Origin: Bdellovibrionales bacterium
GTDB taxonomy: Bacteria; Bdellovibrionota; Bdellovibrionia; Bdellovibrionales; UBA1609
Direction of reading: 5' to 3'
Assembly: GCA_026648125.1 (NCBI GenBank)
Contig: JAPKGD010000014.1
Coordinates: 1 to 12,773 of the forward strand
Length of the DNA: 12,773 bases
The notes below the pieces were generated by a model. It was not told the DNA's origin. It made no database searches and was given only the letters and a program-made list of their open reading frames with translations. The stretch's first letter is position 1. Each line of letters begins with the position of its first letter. Positions 1-6,443 of the stretch are shown here, in pieces. The translations under genes and the position numbers were made by a program.

Positions 1-160
1 GTAATATTTAGGGTTGTATACGTGCCCGCTCCATTCGTAACCGTGCGCTCAACCAAGGTATCATCATTCAGCCGTATCGCCACCTTGTAGGTAGTGGCAG
101 CCTCAATAGTCACGGATTTGTCTAATGTTACAGAGCTTGCCGTTGCGCTGACCAGATCCC
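1..160 (-). other. Outward-facing fragment resembling a phage tail protein; probable chimeric end
   Basis: The minus strand is open from about 251 down to base 1. From roughly 160 downward it reads like real protein, with stretches such as VTIEAATTYKVAIRL and ERTVTNGAGTYTTL. This alternating beta-strand pattern resembles the linking domains of phage tail-tip/host-specificity (lambda J-like) proteins; that is a resemblance from memory, not a search result. The plus frame of the secretin runs antisense to it and has a stop at 88-90, so both genes cannot be intact here. The right-hand boundary is uncertain, probably between 120 and 170. Either a foreign fragment was joined here during assembly or amplification, or a real rearrangement truncated the secretin. 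Confidence 0.4.
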
Positions 161-747
161 CCGGGGGCGTGGCGGCTACCATTACCGGCACCATTTCTAA
201 TCTTTTACCAAAACTCAATTGGGCCAAAGAACATGGCTTTGCCAGGGTACTTCAGTCCACAAGCATCATCGTTGAGGACCAAAAGCAGGGAACACTTAAT
301 TCGATTACTCGCCTTCCCTATCAAGTCGTGAACAGCCAAGGACAACCTTCAACCAACTTTGAAGAGACCGGTCTTCGCGCCTCAATAAAGCCCCAGATTC
401 TGGGAGCCCGATCGGATAGCGTAAAGCTAGAGATGTCTTTTGCAGTTAAGAGCTTAATCAGCTATTCGGCCCAGGGGCCACTGACATCGGCGCGAGAACT
501 GCAAACCACAATTCACGTGCGAAGCGGTCAGTCCGCTGCTGTGGGTGGATTGATCACCAATGACAGTGCAACCAACTATAATAAGCTTCCCGCGGATGCC
601 AGTGCCAATCCGATCATTTCGTTATATGCCTCACGGGACTTCCGTCGCAATCAGAGCCAATTTGTGGTCTTTGTGACTCCAATTATTAAGAGCTCGGCAA
701 GCAGCGGCTCTGAAGAGATCAAGCGCAAGTTCCGACTGACGAACTAG
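94..747 (+). CDS. cpaC: Tad/Flp pilus secretin, C-terminal fragment (CpaC/RcpA type)
   Basis: This is the C-terminal half of a bacterial secretin, the outer-membrane ring through which the Tad pilus leaves the cell. Family features from about residue 30 onward are the ITGTISNLLPKL stretch before the beta domain, the GFARVLQSTSIIVEDQ segment (secretins usually have ARVLA-P-L-), the strand region around SVKLEMSF, the RSGQSAAVGGLI motif near residue 145, and the terminal QFVVFVTPII motif. Full secretins of this family run about 400-500 residues; here the periplasmic ring domains are missing. The frame has a TAG at 88-90, and the first 20-25 residues lie antisense to a phage-like frame, so the GTG at 94 is probably not a genuine start and the true secretin sequence begins around 120-170. 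It lies 84 bases upstream of the ATPase and has the same direction, as in Tad loci. The product is sure; the 5' end is not. Confidence 0.8.
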   Translation: MAASIVTDLSNVTELAVALTRSPGGVAATITGTISNLLPKLNWAKEHGFARVLQSTSIIVEDQKQGTLNSITRLPYQVVNSQGQPSTNFEETGLRASIKPQILGARSDSVKLEMSFAVKSLISYSAQGPLTSARELQTTIHVRSGQSAAVGGLITNDSATNYNKLPADASANPIISLYASRDFRRNQSQFVVFVTPIIKSSASSGSEEIKRKFRLTN

Positions 748-831
748 GGGCCCGACTAAGGTCAGGTTTCCCGCTTAAAGTGGTTATGCCTGAATCAAAA
801 AAAACCGATAAGAATTCGATGGAGTGTGGTT

Positions 832-3120
832 ATGGCCATTCATGAGAATTGCCATTTAATTTGCGTACTTGGCGGAAAAGGCGGGGTCGGCAAAAGTGTA
901 TTTGCAGCAAACCTTGCTGCCGCCATTTTACAAGAAATGCGTGTCCCCACTTTGTTGCTCGATCTCGACGCTAAAAGTGCGGGTGACCAGAATGTCATTT
1001 TAGGAGTGCGTCCTCAAAAGACCGTTGGTGAAATAGCAACATTTGCAGGAGCAATTACCCCACAGAGTCTGCCAACGCTTATCACCAATCACCCCTCTGG
1101 CCTATCTTACATTGGTGCTGTGCAAGGTCCCGAACAGACGCTCAATGCACCGGCGGATTTATTCCGAAAGCAACTGCTAACAATCTCGCAAAGCTACCGA
1201 TTTGTCGTCGCGGATATTGGCTGTGATTTTGATGCCCTTCAACTTGGCATTCTCGAGGATGCGAGCGCAGCCGTCGTGGTTGCGTCCCCAGAAATACTTG
1301 TGGTGAATCAAACCAAGAAAATCCTAAACGATCTGTTAAGCGCTTCTTTTCCAATCGATTTATTTCACCTTGTTTTGAACAAAGTCTCACGAACGAGTAT
1401 CGACCCACGGGCCATTGGCCAAGCTTTGCGCCGCCCTATTTTAGCGCAAGTCCCACAGGATGATACGACGGCCTTCGCTGCTCTCCAAAGATCTTCACCT
1501 TTTGTGCTATCTGCTCCAACTTCTCCCATCTCGCTTGCTTATCATGATGTGGTTCGACAATTAACCGGCGGAATTCTGCAAAAGGGAAAAGCCTCGGCCC
1601 GCCCCAAAGCGCAAATCCCAACTTCAAAGTCGAGTGCCCAAATTGGCGGACAAACTTCAACCCCCGACCAGAAGGGCCCCCGCGCTAAAACGAAGAAGGT
1701 CATTGATTCTATCACTCTCCTAAAGATGCAGGTCCATTCGGCGCTCATCAAAGAAATGGATCTTAAGAAGGATTTAATGAACACCGAGGGCGACCCGGAG
1801 AAGGCCAAAGAACTGCGCAATAAGACGCAGAGAATTGTGTCTGGCATCACCGACCGACTTGCGCCCACTCTGAGTCGTGATGAGAGAGCACGAGTTATCA
1901 AGGAAGTTTTAGATGAATCTCTCGGCTTGGGGCCCCTTGAAGAGCTCCTCGCGGACCCAACCGTAACTGAGATTATGGTTAATGGTTCTGATATGATTTA
2001 TATAGAAAAATCTGGAAAGCTGCAGCTTTCAACGGTGACATTTACTTCAAACAATCATCTCAAAACTGTTATCGAACGTATTGTAAATCCGCTCGGGCGA
2101 CGAATTGATGAAAGAACTCCTTACGTTGATGCCCGCCTTGTCGATGGAAGCCGGGTGAATGCCATCATCGAACCCCTTGCTATTGATGGCCCTGCGGTCA
2201 CCATTCGAAAGTTTCCTCAAGATCGAATCACCGCTGACGACTATGTGCAGCGATTTGGATCAATGACAAAGTCGATGGTCGAACTGCTGCGCATCTGTGT
2301 CGAACAAGGTCTCAACATTATCATTTCTGGCGGTACGGGCTCTGGTAAAACAACTTTGCTGAATGTCATGTCCGGCTTTATCCCCTCCAATGAGCGAATC
2401 ATTACTGTAGAGGATGCGGCCGAATTACAGCTGAAACAGGAGCACGTTGTGCGCCTCGAGACCAGACCAGCCAATATGGAGGGAACGGGTGAAATTTCCA
2501 TCCGCGACCTGATACGAAACAGTCTCCGTATGCGCCCTGATCGCATCATTGTGGGAGAGTGCCGAGACGGTGCGGCACTCGACATGCTTGCGGCAATGAA
2601 TACGGGTCATGACGGCTCAATGACTACGGTTCACTCCAACTCTCCCCGTGAGGCCATCTCTCGTCTTGAAACGTTGTGTATGATGGCAGGCATGGAATTA
2701 CCCTCTCGAGCGATTCGGGAGCAAATAGCTGGTGCCGTTGATCTTATTGTTCAAATCAGCCGGATGAGTGATGGAAGCAGAAAGATTTTGAGCATTACTG
2801 AAGTTGTCGGGATGCAGGGCGAAACAATTACCCTTCAAGAGATCTTCCGCTACAAAGAGGAAGGTTTTGACAAGAATCGAAAGATCATCGGCCAATTTCA
2901 GCCTTTAGGAATGATTCCTACCTTCATTGAAGAATTCGAAGCTCGTGGAGTGAATGTTCCACGCAATCTCTTTCTGCCAAATCAAGACGACGGCAAGTCT
3001 CCCACAAGTTCAGCTGGAGCTGCTAAACTTAGCCCTCCCGGAGTATTAAATAAACCGCGCATGAGTGGGTCAACCCCCGCGAATCCGATAAAAAAAGCCA
3101 GCGGAGGAAATGACGAGTGA
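832..3120 (+). CDS. cpaF: MinD/TadZ-like ATPase fused to CpaF/TadA secretion ATPase
   Basis: This 762-residue protein joins two pilus proteins that are usually encoded separately. Residues about 8-245 form a ParA/MinD-type (CpaE/TadZ) domain with a deviant Walker A, KGGVGKS (16-22), the DLD motif after the second strand, and VVADIG as Walker B; TadZ-type proteins place the Tad machine at the pole. A basic, Ser/Pro-rich linker covers about 245-290. Residues about 290-705 are a CpaF/TadA ATPase that powers pilus assembly: Walker A GGTGSGKT (500-507), Asp box TVEDAAE (525-531), Walker B IIVGE (572-576) and His-box residues H593 and H601. A low-complexity Pro/Ser/Gly tail ends it. Both nucleotide sites look intact. 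ATG 832 is chosen over GTG 826 because GGAG (821-824) is 7 bases from the ATG and only 1 from the GTG. No frameshift is visible between the domains. Its stop overlaps the tadB start. Confidence 0.93.
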   Translation: MAIHENCHLICVLGGKGGVGKSVFAANLAAAILQEMRVPTLLLDLDAKSAGDQNVILGVRPQKTVGEIATFAGAITPQSLPTLITNHPSGLSYIGAVQGPEQTLNAPADLFRKQLLTISQSYRFVVADIGCDFDALQLGILEDASAAVVVASPEILVVNQTKKILNDLLSASFPIDLFHLVLNKVSRTSIDPRAIGQALRRPILAQVPQDDTTAFAALQRSSPFVLSAPTSPISLAYHDVVRQLTGGILQKGKASARPKAQIPTSKSSAQIGGQTSTPDQKGPRAKTKKVIDSITLLKMQVHSALIKEMDLKKDLMNTEGDPEKAKELRNKTQRIVSGITDRLAPTLSRDERARVIKEVLDESLGLGPLEELLADPTVTEIMVNGSDMIYIEKSGKLQLSTVTFTSNNHLKTVIERIVNPLGRRIDERTPYVDARLVDGSRVNAIIEPLAIDGPAVTIRKFPQDRITADDYVQRFGSMTKSMVELLRICVEQGLNIIISGGTGSGKTTLLNVMSGFIPSNERIITVEDAAELQLKQEHVVRLETRPANMEGTGEISIRDLIRNSLRMRPDRIIVGECRDGAALDMLAAMNTGHDGSMTTVHSNSPREAISRLETLCMMAGMELPSRAIREQIAGAVDLIVQISRMSDGSRKILSITEVVGMQGETITLQEIFRYKEEGFDKNRKIIGQFQPLGMIPTFIEEFEARGVNVPRNLFLPNQDDGKSPTSSAGAAKLSPPGVLNKPRMSGSTPANPIKKASGGNDE

Positions 3121-3995
3121 GCGGGATTCTCTCCAATCAGATCTTTGTTTCTATGGTTGTTGCCGTTTGTGTATTCTTTCTGTCCTACCTTTGGATAGAT
3201 AAGATAATGGCTTTTGCCCACAGTCGCAGTGTGGGTTCAAAACAGACCGTTAAGTCCACCTTCGAAAAGATGCTCGTTGAATATGATCCGAAGCGGCTCA
3301 ACTTAATGCTCAATTTGGCGAGCTATGGAATGGGCGGTGTTTTCTTTTTATTGTTTTGGCCAAACATTATTCCGGGCCTCATCTTTGGTGCAACAGCAAT
3401 TCTCGTGGGATGGACACTCCCCAAGATTCTTGTTCAGAACATGTGGGAAACTCGCTGTAACCGGTGCGTGGAGCAAATGGTTGATGGTCTTACGATGATG
3501 GCAAATGGTATTCGCGCAGGGCAAAGTATTACCCAAGCGATGGAGAGAGTCGCTGAAAATATGAAAGGCCCGTTTCCACAGGAATTGGCCCTCATTCTAA
3601 ACAAAACTCGCCTTGGAATGTCCGTGGAAGATGCCATCGCTGAATTTGCAGAGCGCATTCAACGACAAGATGTTCAGATGCTCGCCACTTCTATTTTGGT
3701 TCTTAAAGAAACAGGCGGAAATTTAGCAGAAACTTTTTCGACAATTGTGACCACTATTAGAGAACGTCAAAAGGTCGAAAAAAAGGTCCAAGCGCTAACG
3801 GCCCAGGGGACCATGCAGGCCATTATTATTACTTTAGTCCCGTTTGTTCTCATCATACTCTTCTTTCTGATCGACCCCGCCTATATTATGCCCTTGTTCA
3901 CCAAGCCTTTAGGATGGTTCTTCCTAGTCCTTATGGTCGGTTTGCAATCAATCGGCCTAGTCATGATGAAGAGAATTGTTACAATTAGAGTGTAA
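3117..3995 (+). CDS. tadB: TadB-type inner-membrane platform protein of the Tad pilus
   Basis: This 292-residue integral membrane protein has the T2SSF (GspF) domain of Tad pilus platform proteins, which sit in the inner membrane and pass motion from the CpaF ATPase to the pilus. One N-terminal membrane helix lies at about 8-26, two at about 69-104, then the cytoplasmic helical T2SSF domain (about 114-228) and two C-terminal helices (about 235-253 and 266-286). Family signatures are the LTMMANGIRAGQSITQAMERV helix region (about 125-145), LKETGGNLAETF (197-208) and VEKKVQALTAQG (220-231). The GTG start overlaps the upstream TGA as GTGA, with GGAGG at 3103-3107 nine bases before it, which indicates translational coupling to the ATPase. 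The layout matches TadB rather than TadC, and no TadC partner follows in the window. Confidence 0.9.
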   Translation: MSGILSNQIFVSMVVAVCVFFLSYLWIDKIMAFAHSRSVGSKQTVKSTFEKMLVEYDPKRLNLMLNLASYGMGGVFFLLFWPNIIPGLIFGATAILVGWTLPKILVQNMWETRCNRCVEQMVDGLTMMANGIRAGQSITQAMERVAENMKGPFPQELALILNKTRLGMSVEDAIAEFAERIQRQDVQMLATSILVLKETGGNLAETFSTIVTTIRERQKVEKKVQALTAQGTMQAIIITLVPFVLIILFFLIDPAYIMPLFTKPLGWFFLVLMVGLQSIGLVMMKRIVTIRV

Positions 3996-4014
3996 GGTTT
4001 GAGAAGGAGCTTCC

Positions 4015-5679
4015 ATGAAGGCAAAGCTTGCGTTGATGATTGCGGTTTGGTCCACTTCTGCATTCGCCGTAGTAGATATGAAAACTGCGAATTTCGCAGA
4101 TACTTGGGTTGATCTCTCTGCGCCAGGTTCTGGCTATGATTTAAAAGTTCAACGCACCTATAATAGCCGTACAATCTATAGCGGGATATTTGGTTTCGGA
4201 TGGTGTTCGGATTTCGAAACTCGACTTGAAGTTACGCCAGAAGGAAATCTCAAGGTCATTGAGTGCGGCGCAGGTGCAGAAATCACCTATTCGCTAAAAG
4301 GTTTCGACGGCAAAAAAGTCGGCCAAACTGTTGAGTCTATCTTAGCCGAAGTGAAAAAGCGCAACCCTGGAATGTCTTCTAAATCTCTTGCTGATTTGAC
4401 TCGCGACCTAAAAGAGGATGATTTCTTTCGCGAGGAATTTGCACGACGGATTGGTCTCAAGGGCAGTGCTCTAAAGGATGCCACTTACTATGCTAATGGA
4501 CGAGAAAATGAAACTGTGGCGAAGTCGGCAGATAATTATAAGCGCACCCTCGCAGATGGAACTTATCAACTTTTCGACCCGGTTGGACGCCTCCTCGCTC
4601 TTTACGATCGAAACGGTAATTCACTTAAGATGGTCTACCAGAAAGACCTTCTCTCTGGGGTTGTCGACAATAACGGCCGCCGTCTGACAATTCTTTATCA
4701 TCCAAATACAAAGAGGGTTCGTAAAATCACAGGTCCCAATGGCCTAACCGCACAGTACACCTTTAAAGGCGAGGACCTAAAAGAGGTGAGGAATGCGTTT
4801 AAGACCAAGTATTCTTATGATTACGACGACGTTCATAACTTAACAAAAATCTCTCAGCCCGACGGCACCACTCGGCAAATTAAGTATAACGCCGACAAAG
4901 ATTGGGTGACGAGTTACATCAACGAAAAAGGATGTGTCGAGAAATATGAGTACAAGGTAAATGAAGACGATCCTAAGAACCATTACTGGTCAAATGTCGT
5001 CAAAACCTGCGGAACCGAAGTCACCAACAAGAGCACCTACGAGTTCTTTCATAAAATGCGTAGTGACGGCATAGGAGCCTATCTCTTTCGAGTTAAGTCC
5101 GATGTAAATGGCCTAATTTCCGATGTGACCTACCACGAGACATTTGGAAAGCCTTTGATCGTCATTCGGGGAAATTTTAAAACTGAGTACACTTATTTTG
5201 ACTCCGGGCTGGTTAAAACCAAAAAGGAGCAAGGGCGTACCACAGCGTTTGAATATAAAAACAGTTGCAACAAAGTTTCTAAAGTAGAAGTGACTTATAC
5301 CGATTTAAATTCAAAGCCTGAAAAGGTGCTTAAGCAGGTCAGCACCACTTTCAACTATGACAATAAAAAATGTAATCTGATGACAGCCCAAAACTCTGAC
5401 GGGCAAACGGTCAAATTGAAATATGACCTGCGTGGGAGAATCGAAACCATTGAGGATCAGTCTAAGAAGTTGGTAAAGATCAAATATGAGGAGCGCTTTG
5501 GAAAGCCCGAAGTGGTCACGCGGCCCGGCCTTGGCACAATTAAGGTGAGCTATAAAGGTGATGGTGAGATTAAGTCCGTTGATAGCAAAGAAGGTCCTCG
5601 CGTTGCTGTACAGGTTGCTAGTATTTTTAATAATCTGTTGGAGATTATTGCTCCAGCAGCAGGCGATGTTAGTCTCTAG
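4015..5679 (+). CDS. Secreted YD-repeat (Rhs-like) protein, candidate Bd0109 counterpart of the hit locus
   Basis: This 554-residue exported protein has a signal peptide (1-18, cleavage after SAFA). Residues about 22-92 match the start of Rhs/YD-repeat proteins (LSAPGSGYDLKVQRTYNSR, then FGFGWCSDFETRLEV). A charged, helix-rich insert (about 97-165) interrupts the fold before degenerate YD repeats resume (about 178-525; for example LADGTYQLFDPVGRL and YSYDYDDVHNLTKI). No polymorphic toxin end follows and the protein is far shorter than typical Rhs toxins, so a toxin role is unlikely. AAGGAG (4004-4009) lies 5 bases before the ATG, and the gene follows tadB by 19 bases. In B. bacteriovorus, Bd0109 is a periplasmic or secreted YD-repeat protein beside Tad genes that binds Bd0108 and is thought to regulate pili. 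Protein type, location and the next gene all fit that role here; orthology is inferred, not tested. Confidence 0.8.
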   Translation: MKAKLALMIAVWSTSAFAVVDMKTANFADTWVDLSAPGSGYDLKVQRTYNSRTIYSGIFGFGWCSDFETRLEVTPEGNLKVIECGAGAEITYSLKGFDGKKVGQTVESILAEVKKRNPGMSSKSLADLTRDLKEDDFFREEFARRIGLKGSALKDATYYANGRENETVAKSADNYKRTLADGTYQLFDPVGRLLALYDRNGNSLKMVYQKDLLSGVVDNNGRRLTILYHPNTKRVRKITGPNGLTAQYTFKGEDLKEVRNAFKTKYSYDYDDVHNLTKISQPDGTTRQIKYNADKDWVTSYINEKGCVEKYEYKVNEDDPKNHYWSNVVKTCGTEVTNKSTYEFFHKMRSDGIGAYLFRVKSDVNGLISDVTYHETFGKPLIVIRGNFKTEYTYFDSGLVKTKKEQGRTTAFEYKNSCNKVSKVEVTYTDLNSKPEKVLKQVSTTFNYDNKKCNLMTAQNSDGQTVKLKYDLRGRIETIEDQSKKLVKIKYEERFGKPEVVTRPGLGTIKVSYKGDGEIKSVDSKEGPRVAVQVASIFNNLLEIIAPAAGDVSL

Positions 5680-5689
5680 GGGGAAATTT

Positions 5690-5959
5690 ATGAAAGTCCT
5701 ATTTGGTCTCTTAACGCTACTTTTTTTGACGAGCACCTTTCAGGCCTTTGGGGACCCCAATATAAAGCCCGAAGGAGATCCAAAAAAGTCCGAAGCGGAT
5801 TCGCCAGATTGCAATCAGCCCGGCTCCTCCTGCATAAAGAACTTCACCACCGGCCGATTGTCCCCTACTCAACAGGAGGCTAAAGCCAAAGCGGATAGCC
5901 TACTGGGAAGCAGCAAGCCCGAAGATCTCGATAAGAGCAAATCTGGGACGAGTAAATAG
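5690..5959 (+). CDS. Small secreted protein, candidate Bd0108 counterpart of the hit locus
   Basis: This 89-residue protein has a clear signal peptide (hydrophobic 3-18, cleavage near 19-21) and a short hydrophilic mature part rich in Lys, Ser, Pro and Asp, with two cysteines (C41, C48) that could form a disulfide. GGGGGA lies about 6 bases upstream of the ATG, and the YD-repeat gene ends 10 bases before it, so the two are surely co-transcribed. In B. bacteriovorus the small exported protein Bd0108 is encoded next to the YD-repeat protein Bd0109 beside the Tad cluster; its loss reduces pilus extrusion and its mutation accompanies prey-independent growth. Size, export signal and position match, but such short low-complexity sequences give weak homology, so the assignment rests mostly on context. 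Two in-frame direct-repeat pairs lie within the gene and are described separately. Confidence 0.72.
   Translation: MKVLFGLLTLLFLTSTFQAFGDPNIKPEGDPKKSEADSPDCNQPGSSCIKNFTTGRLSPTQQEAKAKADSLLGSSKPEDLDKSKSGTSK
5765..5924 (+). repeat. In-frame direct repeats inside the small secreted protein gene
   Basis: AAGCCCGAAG occurs at 5765-5774 and again at 5915-5924, exactly 150 bases (50 codons) apart, encoding K26-P27-E28 and K76-P77-E78. Nested inside, AAGCGGAT occurs at 5793-5800 and 5889-5896, 96 bases (32 codons) apart. Recombination or slippage across either pair would give an in-frame deletion of 50 or 32 codons and leave the signal peptide intact. The repeats are seen directly; any role in instability is inferred from the recurrent 42-base deletion known in bd0108. 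Confidence 0.7.
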
Positions 5960-6096
5960 GCCAGGAGGACGATCTCTCAAAGCCCCCTTCGCCAAGTCAC
6001 AGAGACCAAAAATGGGCACCAAGGTGTCAATTCTTTATCCGATTCCACCCCTAGTGCTCAATTTAAATATCTGAAATCACTTACTTTTATTGATCC

Positions 6097-6111
6097 GTCT
6101 CAAAATGAGAC
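6097..6111. promoter_or_regulatory. Perfect inverted repeat GTCTCA-AAA-TGAGAC, possible operator
   Basis: This is a 15-base palindrome with 6-base arms and a 3-base A/T centre, in non-coding DNA 70 bases upstream of the small secreted protein gene. The size and symmetry suit a dimeric transcription factor. A hairpin with a 3-base loop is also possible, but no T run follows, so it is not a terminator. Confidence 0.4.
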
Positions 6112-6145
6112 ATGGCACCATTCTCGCTCTACTTAAGGCATGACG

Positions 6146-6162
6146 GACCAATTGAATTGGTC
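6146..6162. promoter_or_regulatory. Perfect inverted repeat GACCAATT-G-AATTGGTC before a ribosome site
   Basis: This 17-base palindrome has 8-base arms around a single base. It ends 5 bases before the AAAGGAGA ribosome site of the gene at 6182. It could be a dimer-binding operator or, in RNA, a 7-base stem with a UGA loop close to the ribosome site. It overlaps an upstream ATG (6140) in frame with the gene; that start would add 14 residues before the signal peptide and has no ribosome site. Confidence 0.45.
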
Positions 6163-6181
6163 ATGGCAAAGGAGAACCGAG

Positions 6182-6439
6182 ATGAAAAATCTAATCCTTG
6201 CGGCCTGTGCAAGCCTAATGTTGGCAAGCCTTGCCGAAGCAAAGAGCAAGACAAGCCTGGCTGAGTCGAGCCAAAATGCAATCGCTCAGAGCCAAGACTG
6301 CGCCAAAAAGACTGACCGCAGCTGGAATGGTCGATCCCCTGCCCAAGCCAGTAGTGAAGCAGATAAGTGGCTTAAGATGGCTAAAGCGAACCCAGGAAAA
6401 AAGATTGGTCGCGGACGAGCCATAACTGAGGGTCGATAA
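6182..6439 (+). CDS. Small secreted protein of unknown function
   Basis: This 85-residue protein has a signal peptide (hydrophobic 4-17, cleavage after LAEA, residue 20) and a short basic mature part with a single cysteine (C40) and the stretch SWNGRSPAQASSEADKWLK. I do not recognise a family. The start at 6182 is chosen over the in-frame ATG at 6140 because AAAGGAGA (6168-6175) is correctly spaced and the hydrophobic segment then begins at once. The mature part recalls the candidate Bd0108 counterpart (both have a Cys, then GR-SP-Q and an A-D-x-L motif), which may mean distant paralogy or shared low complexity. It appears to have its own control region. It ends 4 bases from the stop of the opposing gene, and no terminator hairpin is visible between them. 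Confidence 0.72.
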   Translation: MKNLILAACASLMLASLAEAKSKTSLAESSQNAIAQSQDCAKKTDRSWNGRSPAQASSEADKWLKMAKANPGKKIGRGRAITEGR

Positions 6440-6443
6440 AAAA

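Larger units (their letters stand above)
5960..6181 (+). other. 222-base intergenic region after the hit-like pair
   Basis: No convincing reading frame is present. A weak hairpin (GGCAC-CAAG-GTGTC, 6015-6028) lies after the small gene but has no strong T tract, so it is a poor terminator. The second half carries two perfect palindromes and leads into a strong ribosome site for the next gene (AAAGGAGA, 6168-6175). The hit locus of B. bacteriovorus is reported to encode a small RNA; this gap is a natural place to look for a counterpart, but nothing in the sequence proves one. Confidence 0.4.

Noticed and set aside
761..803. TCAGG...CCTGA inverted repeat near A8 as a terminator
   Set aside because: The A run is on the wrong side for a minus-strand terminator, and on the plus strand no T run follows; the loop is also long.
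826..831. GTG at 826 as the start of the MinD-CpaF fusion gene
   Set aside because: The GGAG ribosome site is only 1 base upstream of it; ATG 832 has 7-base spacing.
1542..1901. Minus-strand reading frames inside the MinD-CpaF gene (also 2241-2585 and 1142-1408)
   Set aside because: They are antisense to a gene with intact catalytic motifs and show no domain or ribosome-site support.
4015..5679. Rhs polymorphic toxin with an immunity gene downstream
   Set aside because: There is no core cage-length repeat region, no hypervariable toxin end, and the next gene is an exported protein, not a cytosolic immunity protein.
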